Shown here: one piece after another, positions 52,351-61,428 of the stretch | How the letters are laid out: each line of letters opens with the position of its first letter | Position numbering within the stretch: the stretch's first letter is position 1 | From: Prado023 sp963788325 | GTDB lineage: Bacteria > Actinomycetota > Actinomycetes > S36-B12 > CAIYMF01 | NCBI GenBank assembly: GCA_963788325.1 | Contig: CAWBGJ010000008.1 | Span: 124,001 to 188,000 of the forward strand | DNA length: 64,000 nt | Direction: 5' to 3' | The notes under the pieces: model-generated | Databases searched by the model: none | Seen by the model: the letters and a program-made list of their open reading frames with translations, nothing else | Told to the model about the DNA's origin: nothing | Program-made: the position numbers and the translations under genes

Positions 52351-53367
52351 GTGCGGAACTGGCGAATGGGCCGGGGGGCCGCCATCGCGGCTCTGGTGGT
52401 TGCGTGCGTAGGGGCATGTGGCGCGGATCCGGTCGCGCAGCCCAACGCTGAACTGCCCAGCGAGGCGCTGACCTCGCTGACCTCGACCCCGGCGGCCCCG
52501 ACCTCGCCGAGCAGGAGCACCCCGTCCACGCAGACCACGCCGGCGACTCCGAGCACCACCCCGAAGGCGACGCCGACCCGATCGCCCACGCCGACGATCG
52601 CAGCCACGCCCACGAGGTCAGCGACTGCGACCAGGTCGCCAACCCCCACCCTGACCAAGACCAGGACCCCCACGCCCACTCCGACGGCACCGCCCGCCTC
52701 CACCACCGCACCCCCCACTGAGGGTGTTCCGGCGGCCCTGGCCGGGCGGGTCCTGACCGTCCTGCCGACCAACCGCAAGGTCGTCGCGCTCACCTTCGAC
52801 GGGGGTGCCAGCGACACCGGCGTCGCCCCTATCCTGGGCACGCTGCGCGCACAGGGGGTCCGGGCCAGCTTCTTCGTGACCGGTGACTTCGCCCGGCGCT
52901 ACCCGGACGGCGTGCGCGCGATGGCCGCCGCCGGCCATCGGGTCGGCAACCACAGCAGCACCCATCCGGACTTCACGACGCTGCGCGCTGCCCAGCAGGT
53001 CGACCAGCTCCGCGTGGCCGAATCGGTGATCCACCCACTGACCGGCACCAGCACCGCGCCGTGGTTCCGGTTCCCGTTCGGGGCCAGCAACAGCGCGGCG
53101 CTGGCGACGGTCAACGGCCAGGGCTACGCCGCCATCGGCTGGACCGTGGACACACTCGGCTGGAAGGGCACCAGCGGCGGCCAGTCGGTGGCTTCGGTCG
53201 TGGACCGGGTGCTGGCCGGGGCGCGTTCCGGCGAGATCGTGCTGCTCCACGTGGGTGCCAACCCCGACGACGGGACGACACTCGACGCCGATGCGCTGCC
53301 CCGGATCATCAGCGAGCTGAAGGCGCGCGGTTACGGCTTCGTCACCCTGGACGCGGCCCTGGCCTGA
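52351..53367 (+). CDS. Polysaccharide deacetylase lipoprotein with Thr/Pro-rich linker
   Basis: 338 residues. N-terminal signal AAIAALVVACVGAC ends in a lipobox (VGAC, Cys23), so it should be membrane-anchored outside. Residues 40-125 are a Thr/Ser/Pro-rich spacer, probably spanning the cell wall. The NodB domain follows: VALTFDGGASD (the usual second Asp of TFDDG is Gly), VTGDFARRYPDGVRAMAAAG, the metal motif HSSTHPDF and FRFPFGASN. Likely removes acetyl groups from peptidoglycan or a wall glycan. GTG 52351 abuts GGAGG; ATG 52366 is the alternative start. Confidence 0.87.
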   Translation: MRNWRMGRGAAIAALVVACVGACGADPVAQPNAELPSEALTSLTSTPAAPTSPSRSTPSTQTTPATPSTTPKATPTRSPTPTIAATPTRSATATRSPTPTLTKTRTPTPTPTAPPASTTAPPTEGVPAALAGRVLTVLPTNRKVVALTFDGGASDTGVAPILGTLRAQGVRASFFVTGDFARRYPDGVRAMAAAGHRVGNHSSTHPDFTTLRAAQQVDQLRVAESVIHPLTGTSTAPWFRFPFGASNSAALATVNGQGYAAIGWTVDTLGWKGTSGGQSVASVVDRVLAGARSGEIVLLHVGANPDDGTTLDADALPRIISELKARGYGFVTLDAALA

Positions 53368-53382
53368 CCGGCCCGCGGAGCC

Positions 53383-54408
53383 TCACCAGCGGTCGTGGAT
53401 GGCTGCCCGGAAGTAGCGGTCGTAGATGTCCGCGACGCCGTCGTTGAACTCCGCCGGCAACGGCGCCACCGCACCCGCGGCGGCGTTGCCCCGCGCCTGG
53501 GCCACGTTGCGGGCGCCGGGGATCACCGTGGTGACGCCCTCGAGCTGCGCGACCCACGCCAGCGCGGCGGTCGCCGGGGCCAGCCCCTGCGCGCTGGCCA
53601 GCTCGGCGAACTCGGCTGCTGCGCGCACGCCGTCGGCGAAGTCGACCCCGGAGAAGGTCTCGCCCTGGTCGAAGGCCTGGCCCGCCCGGTTGTACGTGCG
53701 GTGATCATCTGCGGCGAAGGTCGTGTCCTGGGTGTACCGGCCGCCGAGCAGCCCACTTGCCAGGGGGACGCGGGCGATGATGCCGACCCCGGCCTCCTTG
53801 GCCGCGGGCAGCACCATGTCGCACGGCTTGAGCCGGAATGCGTTGATGATGATCTGGATCGAGGCCACGTTCGGCCGGGCGATCGCGGCCAGGGCCTGCG
53901 CCTGCGTCTCCACGCTGAGGCCGTAGTGGGCCATGACGCCCTCGTCGACCAGGGTCTCGAGGGCGTCGAACACCTCGTCGCTGTCGATCACGGCACTGGG
54001 CGGGCAGTGCAGCTGCACGAGGTCCAGGGTGTCGCGGCGCAGGTTGGTCCGCGAGCGATCGGTCCAGGCCCGGAAGTTCGCCAGCGTGTAGTTCTCAGGC
54101 TCCTGGGCCATCCGGCGACCCATCTTGGTGGCGACGAACACGTCGAGGTCCGGACGTTCGGACAGGTAGCCGGCGATGAGCTGCTCGCTGCGGCCGTCGC
54201 CGTAGACATCGGCGGTGTCGAACATCGTCACGCCCGCCTCGACCGAGGCGTCCAGCACCTCGCGCGCGCTCTGCGGGCTCACCTCACCCCAGTCGGCCCC
54301 TAGCTGCCAGGTGCCCAGCGAGATGGCCGACACGACGCGCCCGGTGCGTCCGAGCGCCCGACTGGGCATCGGCAGGGGGCTGGTGGTCGAGGGCTTCTGG
54401 TCGGTCAA
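53383..54408 (-). CDS. Aldo/keto reductase
   Basis: 341 residues, TIM barrel. Cofactor and catalytic motifs: SAISLGTWQLGADWG, MFDTADVYGDGRSEQLIAGY with Asp and Tyr, VFVATKMGRRM with Lys, LVQLHCPP with His. The tail GVTTVIPGARNVAQARGNAAA is the NADPH-phosphate site. Belongs to the YajO/MocA-type group; natural substrate unknown. It is the third gene of the minus-strand galK-UGPase set, 44 bases after UGPase, so a role in sugar aldehyde reduction or galactose turnover is plausible. Confidence 0.9.
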   Translation of the reverse strand: MTDQKPSTTSPLPMPSRALGRTGRVVSAISLGTWQLGADWGEVSPQSAREVLDASVEAGVTMFDTADVYGDGRSEQLIAGYLSERPDLDVFVATKMGRRMAQEPENYTLANFRAWTDRSRTNLRRDTLDLVQLHCPPSAVIDSDEVFDALETLVDEGVMAHYGLSVETQAQALAAIARPNVASIQIIINAFRLKPCDMVLPAAKEAGVGIIARVPLASGLLGGRYTQDTTFAADDHRTYNRAGQAFDQGETFSGVDFADGVRAAAEFAELASAQGLAPATAALAWVAQLEGVTTVIPGARNVAQARGNAAAGAVAPLPAEFNDGVADIYDRYFRAAIHDRW

Positions 54409-54452
54409 GGGATCTCCTCGGGGGGTGCTGACGTGGGCGAATGGGTGGTGGG

Positions 54453-55859
54453 TCAGTCCGGGGGGCCGACGGGGCTCGCGCCGTCGAGGTGCGCGCCGGT
54501 GGGTACCTGCTGGGCCGCCCCGTCGTCGGCCAGGGTCACCTCGCCGGTGACCACGACGTCGGCGCCGAAGGTCCAGTCGCCGCGCACCTTCAGGGACGTG
54601 GCCCCGGCCAGCGACGGCACCCCATGCGGGAACCGCTCCTCGAAGTCGGTCATCGTGCGGAAGTGGGCGGGGTCGAGGTCCACCAGCGGCGCCCGCTCGC
54701 CGGCCAGCGTCAGGGTGCCCTCGACGCCGAGGACGTAGGCGTCCGAACGCAGCAGCAGCAGGTCGTTGGTGGTCTTGACCGGCAGGAATCGTTCGCGGCC
54801 CACCTCGATGGCCCGGGCCCCGTCGAACACCTCGATCGCCGCGCCCATCGCGGTCTCGACCTGGATGACCTCAGGGGAACTCGGATCGGTCGGGTCCACG
54901 TGCTTGGCATTGCGGATCAGCGGAAGGCCGAGCACCGAGCCTCGGGTGGTCAGGGCTGTGTACAGGGCCTCGAGGTCGAACCACAGGTTGTTGGTGTGGA
55001 AGTAGGGGTGCTTGTGCTCGTCGGTGAACGAGTCCATGTCCGCCGGCGCGGTCTGGGCGGTGTCGCGCAGGATCAGCCGGCCGTCGGAGCGCCGGATCGC
55101 CAGGTGCCCGCCCTTGCGGTCCGCAGCGGTCCGCCGGCAGACCTCCGCGGCGTAGGGCGCACCCGAGCGCGCGAACCAGCCCGCCAGCGCCGGGCTGGGC
55201 GCTGCCCCCAGGTTGTCGGCGTTGGAGGTGTTGGCGTAGCGATAGCCCTGGTCGAGCAGGGTCTCGAGCACTCCCGAGGTGAGGATCGCGGTATAGAGGT
55301 CGCCGTGCCCGGGCGGGCACCACTCCAGGCTGGGGTCCGCTGGCCAGGAGATCGCCGTGAGGTCCTCGGCGCGCAGCTTCGGTTCCTGGTTCTGCAGGAA
55401 GTCCGCGGGCAGGCCCGGCACTGCCACGTCGGGGTGGGCGGCCAGCGCCGCCAGCGACTCGGCCTGGGTGCGGAAGGAGTCCATGAGCAGCAGGGGCAGG
55501 CGCGCGCCCCAGGTGGTGCGCGCGTGCTGGATCTGCTCGACGATGAGGTCCAGGAACGACCGGCCGGAGCGCACCGGCAGCAGGGACTTGGGGCCGGTGA
55601 CGCCCATCGAGGTGCCCAGACCGCCGTTGAGCTTGATGATCACGGTCCGGTCCAGGGCCGCTCGGGCCGCATCGTCACTCACCGCGACCTCGGAGAGCCG
55701 GTCCGGTGCGAGCAGCGGGTCGATCGTGTCCTCGGCGATGATCCCCGTGGCTCCCGATTCCAGGGCGCGGTAGTAGTGGGAGAACACATCGATGGCCGGC
55801 TGCGGGACGCCAGCCTCGGCCATCTTGTCCTGCGCCTGCTGGAGTCCGGTGTCGCTCAT
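54453..55859 (-). CDS. UDPGP-type-1 family UTP--sugar-1-phosphate uridylyltransferase
   Basis: 468 residues. The eukaryote-like UDP-glucose pyrophosphorylase family, distinct from bacterial GalU: nucleotide-binding LNGGLGTSMG (77-86) with GPKS (89-92), MDSFRTQAESLAAL, the uridine/metal region WCPPGHGDLYTAIL, NADNLGA, and HTNNLWFDLEAL with the conserved sugar-phosphate Lys in IRNAKHVDP. Members make UDP-glucose; several also use galactose 1-phosphate. It lies 99 bases after galK on the same strand and no galT is present in the window, so it may supply UDP-galactose directly. That is an inference from context. Confidence 0.88.
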   Translation of the reverse strand: MSDTGLQQAQDKMAEAGVPQPAIDVFSHYYRALESGATGIIAEDTIDPLLAPDRLSEVAVSDDAARAALDRTVIIKLNGGLGTSMGVTGPKSLLPVRSGRSFLDLIVEQIQHARTTWGARLPLLLMDSFRTQAESLAALAAHPDVAVPGLPADFLQNQEPKLRAEDLTAISWPADPSLEWCPPGHGDLYTAILTSGVLETLLDQGYRYANTSNADNLGAAPSPALAGWFARSGAPYAAEVCRRTAADRKGGHLAIRRSDGRLILRDTAQTAPADMDSFTDEHKHPYFHTNNLWFDLEALYTALTTRGSVLGLPLIRNAKHVDPTDPSSPEVIQVETAMGAAIEVFDGARAIEVGRERFLPVKTTNDLLLLRSDAYVLGVEGTLTLAGERAPLVDLDPAHFRTMTDFEERFPHGVPSLAGATSLKVRGDWTFGADVVVTGEVTLADDGAAQQVPTGAHLDGASPVGPPD

Positions 55860-55958
55860 GGCGTGCTCCGTGGTCGAGGGTCTCCGGTCGCGGCCCGTCG
55901 TGGGCGACGCCCGCTGGACCTGTCCAGTCTAGGGATCGTGCTCATGACCTGCGGGGGC

Positions 55959-57146
55959 TCAGGGAGCCGGCAGGGGCCGGGCCAGGTGCAGCAGGCGCGC
56001 TCCACCGGCAGCCTCGACCGTGCGAATCGTCGGTACGCCGAACCCGGCGCCGGCGAAGGCAGCCAGCACCTCGGCCTGAACCGCCTGCGCCCGGTCGGGC
56101 CGGCACAGCACGACCGCGCTGCCGCCGAAGCCGCCGCCGGTCATCCGGGCCGCGGCCGCACCCCCACGGACGGCGGCATCCACCGCGAGGTCCAGCTCGG
56201 CGCAGGAGACCTCATAGTCGGCCGCCAGCGAGGCGTGCGAGTCGGCGAACAACTGCCCGAGGGCCTCGACATCGGCATCGGCGAAGGCCTGCACCGCCGC
56301 AGCGACGCGGGCCTGCTCGCCCACCACATGCCGGGTGCGCCGGTCCAGCGGGGCCGGCAGGGCCACGATCCGGGGATCGGTGGGGTCCAGGTCCACGAGG
56401 TGGGTGACTCCCAGCAGCTGGGCGGCCGCCTCGCAGTCGGCCCGGCGGGCGGCGTACCCACCGTCGGTGAGCTCGTGGGACACGCGCGTGTCGACCAGCA
56501 GGATGCTCAGGCCCATGTCGGCCAGGTGCAGGGGCACCTGGCGGGTGGTCAGGGTGGCGGTGTCGAGCAGGAGGGCGTCGCCGGGCCGGGCGAGCATCGA
56601 GGCCGCCTGGTCCATGATCCCGCAGGGCACGTGGGCGTACTCGTGCTCCACCTGCTGGGCGGCCAGGGCCACCTCCATCGGCGGGATGTAGCCTCCCCCG
56701 AGGGCGGTCAGCGCGGTGAGGATCGCGCACTCCAGCGAGGCCGAGGACGACAGCCCCGCGCCGAGCGGCACGTCGGAGTCCAGGGAGATGTTCACCCCAC
56801 CGGAGTACCACCCCCGCGCGGTGGCCACTGCCACGGCGCCCACCACATAGGCCAGCCATCCGTTGCTCGCGGCCGGGTCGAAGTCGGCCGGATAGGTCTC
56901 GAGCACCGTGCCACCGGCCAGCGTCGACGTGACGGCGATCCGGGCGTCGGCGCGGCGGGACACGGCAGCAGCCGTGCCCTGCGCCAGCGCGATCGGCAGG
57001 ACGCTGCCGCCGTTGTAGTCGATGTGCTCCCCGATGAGGTTCACCCGGCCCGGGGCGAACGCCACCGCCGCGGCCGGCACGCCGAACGCGGCGCTGTGCT
57101 GGCCGTGCGCCCGCTGGGTCCACTCGCGATCGCTGGCACTGCTCAT
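55959..57146 (-). CDS. galK: Galactokinase
   Basis: 395 residues, GHMP kinase. The galactokinase signature APGRVNLIGEHIDYNGG lies at 31-47, the ATP-binding PLGAGLSSSASLE at 127-139, and the C-terminal MTGGGFGGSAV is intact; CGIMDQAA is the catalytic-Asp loop. It phosphorylates galactose at C1. Start ATG 57146 gives MSSASDREW; an upstream ATG at 57179 is in frame but lies beyond the promoter-like and operator sequences. First gene of galK-UGPase-aldo/keto reductase, divergent from araB. A LacI-type operator half-match covers its promoter. Confidence 0.93.
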   Translation of the reverse strand: MSSASDREWTQRAHGQHSAAFGVPAAAVAFAPGRVNLIGEHIDYNGGSVLPIALAQGTAAAVSRRADARIAVTSTLAGGTVLETYPADFDPAASNGWLAYVVGAVAVATARGWYSGGVNISLDSDVPLGAGLSSSASLECAILTALTALGGGYIPPMEVALAAQQVEHEYAHVPCGIMDQAASMLARPGDALLLDTATLTTRQVPLHLADMGLSILLVDTRVSHELTDGGYAARRADCEAAAQLLGVTHLVDLDPTDPRIVALPAPLDRRTRHVVGEQARVAAAVQAFADADVEALGQLFADSHASLAADYEVSCAELDLAVDAAVRGGAAAARMTGGGFGGSAVVLCRPDRAQAVQAEVLAAFAGAGFGVPTIRTVEAAGGARLLHLARPLPAP

Positions 57147-57154
57147 GGACCATG

Positions 57155-57169
57155 ATGTTATCGCTACCA
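57155..57169 (-). promoter_or_regulatory. LacI-type operator (imperfect) at galK
   Basis: TGTTATCGCTACCA (57156-57169, plus strand) matches 12 of 14 positions of the perfect palindrome at araB. On the minus strand the same bases include TAACAT (57155-57160), a -10-like box nine bases before the galK ATG. Repressor binding here would block galK transcription. Confidence 0.5.
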
Positions 57170-57355
57170 AGCGCGCCATGCTGGTTGGTGGGCGTCACGC
57201 GGCTCCGCGTGGCCTACAGGCGCCACGCGCTGCCGATGTCGACCACTGGGACGCACGAGGACTGCCCGGGACCGGTCCGGTCCGTCGATTCGGCCCGGCA
57301 TGTGTGCGTTATCGAATCGTTATCAAGTTGGTCCACGAAGACCCGGTCCGCCCTG

Positions 57356-57385
57356 TTGACGTGGACAGTGTGTTAGCGCTAACAC
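57356..57385 (+). promoter_or_regulatory. araB promoter with perfect LacI-type operator
   Basis: TTGACG (57356-57361) and TAACAC (57380-57385) are spaced 18 bases apart. GTGTTAGCGCTAACAC (57370-57385) is a perfect 16-base palindrome centred on GC, the usual form of LacI-family operators (TGTTAGCGCTAACA core). It overlaps the -10 box, so binding should repress. The araB ATG lies 80 bases further, after AGGGAGG. Confidence 0.7.
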
Positions 57386-57465
57386 TGTACCCAGTGCGGA
57401 AGTCGTCCAGATGTGCATGTGTCTGGATGAGGCAGGTCACGGGGGCTGACTCAGGGAGGCAGCGG

Positions 57466-59152
57466 ATGCCGGATCAGCGGGACACCTACGTGGTGGGCGT
57501 GGACTTCGGTTCGCTGTCCGGTCGGGCGGTCGTGGTCAGGGTCACCGACGGTGCGGAGCTGTCTGGCGCCACGCTGGACTACCCGCACGGCGTCCTGGAT
57601 CGCACACTGCCCGACGGCGTCACCACCCTTCGTCCGGACTGGGCGCTGCAGGTACCGGCCGACTACGTCGAGGTCCTCAAGGTTGCCGTGCCCCAGGCCG
57701 TGCGCGACGCGGGCATCGACCCGGCCGACGTCATCGGCATCGGCACCGACTTCACCGCCTGCACCATGGTCCCGACCACCGCCGAGGGCACCCCGCTCGA
57801 CCGAGCTGGCCGAGTTCGCCGACGACCCGCACGCCTACGTCAAGCTCTGGAAGCACCACGCCGCGCAGCCGCAGGCCGATCGCATCAACGCGCTGGCCGC
57901 CGAGCGGGGCGAGTCCTGGCTGCCGCGCTATGGCGGACTCATCTCCTCGGAGTGGGAGTTCGCCAAGGGCCTGCAGGTGCTGGAGGAGGCTCCCGCGGTC
58001 TATGCGGCGATCGAGCGCTGGGTCGAGGCTGCCGACTGGATCGTCTGGCAGCTGTGCGGCACCTACGTGCGCAATGCCTGCACGGCCGGCTACAAGGGCA
58101 TCCTGCAGGACGGCGCCTACCCGTCCCGGGAGTTCCTCGTCGCGCTCAACCCGGACTTCTCGGACTTCGTCAGCAGCAAGCTCGAGCACCCCATCGGCCA
58201 GCTCGGCGACCGCGCCGGTGGCCTCACGGCGCAAGCGGCGGCCTGGACCGGCCTGCCCGAGGGGATCGCCGTGGCAGTCGGCAACGTCGACGCCCACGTC
58301 ACCGCGCCCGCCGCCCAGGCGGTCGAGCCCGGCCAGATGGTCGCCATCATGGGCACCTCGACGTGCCACGTGATGAACGGCGAGTCGCTCAACGAGGTCC
58401 CCGGCATGTGCGGCGTGGTCGACGGAGGCATCACTGCCGGCCTGTGGGGGTACGAGGCGGGGCAGAGCGGTGTAGGCGACATCTTCGGATGGTTCGTCGA
58501 CCACTGCGTCCCGGCCAGCTACGCCGCCGCGGCCGCCGCGGCCGGCGTGACGCTGCACGAGCACCTCACTGCGCTGGCCGCTGCGCAGCAGGTCGGCCAG
58601 CACGGCCTGGTCGCACTCGACTGGCACAGCGGCAACCGCTCGGTGCTCGTCGACCACGAGCTCTCGGGCGTGATCGTCGGCCAGACCCTGGCCACCCGCG
58701 CCGAGGACCAGTACCGGGCGCTGATGGAGTCCACGGCCTTCGGCACGCGCCGGATCATCGAGTCGTTCACGGCGTCGGGCATCCCGGTGACCGAGCTGGT
58801 CGTCGCCGGCGGGTTGTTGAAGAACGCCTTCCTCATGCAGATGTACGCCGACGTGACCCACCTGCCGCTGAGCACGATCGACTCCGCGCAGGGTCCCGCC
58901 CTGGGCTCGGCGATCCACGCAGCCGTGGCCGCCGGCGCCTACCCGGACGTGCTCGCCGCCTCGCGCGCCATGGGCCGCTGCATCCGCGGCGTGTACCAGC
59001 CGGACGCCGCACGCGGGGCCGCCTACGACGCGCTGTACGCCGAGTACCTGCTGCTGCACGACTACTTCGGTCGCGGCGCCAACGACGTGATGCACCGGCT
59101 GAAGGCACGTCGTCGCGACGCGCTGGCCGCCACCCCGACCGTGGGCGCCTGA
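57466..59152 (+). pseudogene. araB: L-ribulokinase AraB (frameshifted)
   Basis: AraB phosphorylates L-ribulose at C5. ATG 57466 follows AGGGAGG. The first 110 codons read VVGVDFGSLSGRAVVVRV (phosphate-binding loop), LPDGVTTLRPDWALQVPADY and GIGTDFTACTMVPTTAEGTPL. One extra base near 57803 then shifts the frame and the rest continues unbroken: ELAEFADDPHAYVKLWKHHA, LISSEWEFAKGLQVLEEAP, VDAHVTAPAA, MGTSTCHVMN, YEAGQSGVGDIFGW and EDQYRALMESTAFGTRRIIE. Length 1687 is one more than a multiple of three. Joined size about 562 residues, as in Bacillus AraB. The gene heads the operon, so true loss would cripple it; sequencing error is likely. Confidence 0.88.
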
Positions 59153-59153
59153 C

Positions 59154-59845
59154 ATGACGATCCCCGAGGTGGCCCGGCCCCTGGTGGAGTCCCTGCGCGC
59201 GCAGGTGGCTGACCTGCACGCCGAACTCACGCGCTACGGCCTGGTGATCTGGACCGCGGGGAACGTCTCCGCGCGGGTCCCGGGTCACGACCTCATGGTG
59301 ATCAAGCCCTCCGGGGTCTCCTACGACGAGCTGCGCGCCGAGACGATGGTGGTCACCGACCTGCACGGCACCCTTGTCGAGGGCGACTTCGCGCCCTCCT
59401 CGGACACCGCCGCGCATGCCTACGTGTACCGCCACATGCCTGACGTAGGTGGAGTGGTCCACACCCACTCCACCTACGCCTGTGCCTGGTCCGCCCGCCG
59501 GGAGGCCATCCCCTGCGTGCTGACCATGGTCGCCGACGAGTTCGGTGGGGACATCCCGGTCGGGCCCTTCGCCCGGATCGGCGACGACTCGATCGGCGCG
59601 CGGAATCGTCGAGACGCTGCGGGGCAGCCGTTCCAAGGCTGTGCTGATGCGCAAGCCACGGACCGTTCACCATCGGCCGCGACGCCCGCGACGCGGTCAA
59701 GGCGGCCGTGATGGTCGAGGACGTCGCGCGCACGGTGCACGTCTCCCGCCAGCTCGGCACGCCCGTTCCCCTGGCGGCCGAGGACATCGAAGCCCTGTAC
59801 GAGCGCTACCAGAACGTCTACGGACAGCATGGAGGACCGCAATGA
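59154..59845 (+). pseudogene. araD: L-ribulose-5-phosphate 4-epimerase AraD (two frameshifts)
   Basis: Converts L-ribulose 5-phosphate to D-xylulose 5-phosphate; a zinc class II aldolase-like enzyme. The first part reads LTRYGLVIWTAGNVSARVPG, VIKPSGVSYDELRAETMVV and the zinc motif VHTHSTYACAW. An extra base near 59600 leads into GIVETLRGSRSKAVLMRK, and another near 59663 into GPFTIGRDARDAVKAAVMVE, ending PLAAEDIEALYERYQNVYGQ. Length 692 equals two modulo three, matching two inserted bases. Joined size about 229 residues, as expected. Stop overlaps the araA ATG by four bases. Confidence 0.85.
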
Positions 59846-61347
59846 CCACCCAGGCACCTGCCCAGATCTGGTTCCTCACCGGCAGCCAGACCCTCTACGG
59901 GCAGGAGATGCTGGCCCAGGTCGCCGAGCAGTCCGGGCAGATCGCGCGCACCCTGGACGCCGCCGATGCCATCCCGTTCGAGGTGGTGTTCAAGCCGATC
60001 CTCAAGGAGGCCGACTCGATCCGCCGCACGATGATCGAGGCCACCGCGGACGACTCCTGCATCGGCGTGATCGCCTGGATGCACACGTTCAGTCCCGCGA
60101 AGATGTGGATCACCGGACTGGAGGCGCTGCGCAAGCCGCTGCTGCACCTGCACACCCAGGCCAATCGCGACCTGCCCTGGGCCAGCATCGACATGGACTT
60201 CATGAACCTCAACCAGGCCGCGCACGGCGACCGCGAGTTCGGCTTCGTGCAGACCCGGATGGGCATCGCGCGCAAGACCGTCGCCGGCCACGTCAGTGAC
60301 CCGGTCGTTGCCGAGCGGATCGGGCAGTGGGCACGGGCAGCGGCCGGTGCCGCAGCCATGCGCTCCATGCGCGTGGCCCGGTTCGGGGACAACATGCGCA
60401 ACGTCGCGGTGACCGAGGGCGACAAGGTCGAGGCCGAGATCCGGTTCGGTGTCAGCGTCAACACCTACGGCGTCAACGATCTCGTGGCCGTGGTCGACGC
60501 CGTGACCGATGCCGAGATCGACGCCCTGGTCAGCGAGTACGAGGAGCGCTACGACGTGGCCCCGCAGCTGCGCGCGGGCGCTGCCCGGCACGACTCGCTG
60601 CGCTATGGGGCCCGGATCGAGGCGGGCCTGCGGACCTTCCTCGTGGACGGCGGCTTCACCGCGTTCACGTCGAACTTCGAGGACCTCGGCGGACTGCGCC
60701 AGCTGCCCGGCTTGGCCGTGCAGCGGCTGATGGCCGACGGCTACGGGTTCGCCGGCGAGGGCGACTGGAAGACCGCGGTGCTGGTCCGCACGCTCAAGGC
60801 CATGTCCGTGGGCCTGCCCGGTGGCACGTCGTTCATGGAGGACTACACCTACCACCTGGCCCCGGGGGCCGAGAAGATCCTCGGTGCGCACATGCTCGAG
60901 GTCTGCCCGTCGATCAGCCGCGAGCGACCCCGCCTGGAGATCCATCCGCTGGGCATCGGTGGGCGCGAGGACCCGGTCCGCCTGGTCTTCACCGCCGATC
61001 CCGGCGCCGGCGTGGTGCTGGGCCTGTCGGATCTCGGTGACCGCTTCCGGTTCGTGGCCAACGAGATCGAGCTCGTGACCCCGGACGAGCCGCTGCCCAA
61101 GCTGCCAGTGGCCCGGGCCGTGTGGCAGCCCGCGCCTGACCTGCGCACGTCGGCCGAGGCCTGGATCACCGCGGGCGGCCCGCACCACACCGTGCTGAGC
61201 ACCGCACTGAACGCCGAGCACCTCTGGGACCTCACCGAGATCCTCGGCAGCGAGTTGGCGCTGATCGATCACACCACAGACATCCGCCGCTTCGTGATGG
61301 AGCGTCGGTGGAGCCAGGCCTACTACCGGCTGGCTCTGGGCTTCTAG
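59842..61347 (+). CDS. araA: L-arabinose isomerase
   Basis: 501 residues, intact, family size. Converts L-arabinose to L-ribulose. Conserved segments: IWFLTGSQTLYGQEMLAQVA, VIAWMHTFSPAKMWITGLEA, LHLHTQANRDLPW, MRVARFGDNMRNVAVTEGDK, GEGDWKTAVLVRTLKAM and LPGGTSFMEDYTYHL (metal-binding Glu), then GAHMLEVCPSI with metal-ligand His and Glu. A GGAGGA site precedes ATG 59842. Translation is coupled to araD by the ATGA overlap. A GC hairpin follows before chvE. Confidence 0.96.
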   Translation: MTTQAPAQIWFLTGSQTLYGQEMLAQVAEQSGQIARTLDAADAIPFEVVFKPILKEADSIRRTMIEATADDSCIGVIAWMHTFSPAKMWITGLEALRKPLLHLHTQANRDLPWASIDMDFMNLNQAAHGDREFGFVQTRMGIARKTVAGHVSDPVVAERIGQWARAAAGAAAMRSMRVARFGDNMRNVAVTEGDKVEAEIRFGVSVNTYGVNDLVAVVDAVTDAEIDALVSEYEERYDVAPQLRAGAARHDSLRYGARIEAGLRTFLVDGGFTAFTSNFEDLGGLRQLPGLAVQRLMADGYGFAGEGDWKTAVLVRTLKAMSVGLPGGTSFMEDYTYHLAPGAEKILGAHMLEVCPSISRERPRLEIHPLGIGGREDPVRLVFTADPGAGVVLGLSDLGDRFRFVANEIELVTPDEPLPKLPVARAVWQPAPDLRTSAEAWITAGGPHHTVLSTALNAEHLWDLTEILGSELALIDHTTDIRRFVMERRWSQAYYRLALGF

Positions 61348-61387
61348 GGGCCCGCACCAACACAACCGCACCACCGCACCACCCACA

Positions 61388-61403
61388 GGGGCGGTCCCGC
61401 CCC
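61388..61403 (+). terminator. GC hairpin between araA and chvE
   Basis: GGGGCGG-TC-CCGCCCC, a seven-base-pair perfect stem (in practice a four-base loop), in the 81-base gap before chvE. No T-run follows. Probably a processing or partial termination point, or a 3-prime stabiliser of the araBDA message. Confidence 0.5.
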
Positions 61404-61428
61404 CGTAACCACAAGGAAGGAACAATCA

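Larger units (their letters stand above)
57147..57465. other. Divergent control region between galK and araB
   Basis: About 320 bases without a gene. It contains a LacI-type site near each end (57156-57169 and 57370-57385), about 215 bases apart, and the sequence CGTTATCGAATCGTTATCAA (57307-57326) with two ATCGTTATC-like halves. Two distant operators for one repressor could allow looping. Confidence 0.5.

Noticed and set aside
54441..57155. A 904-codon open frame on the plus strand opposite galK and the UDPGP gene
   Set aside because: It is an antisense shadow created by high GC at third codon positions; its translation is Gly/Arg/Val/His-rich with no domain, while the minus strand carries two fully recognisable enzymes.
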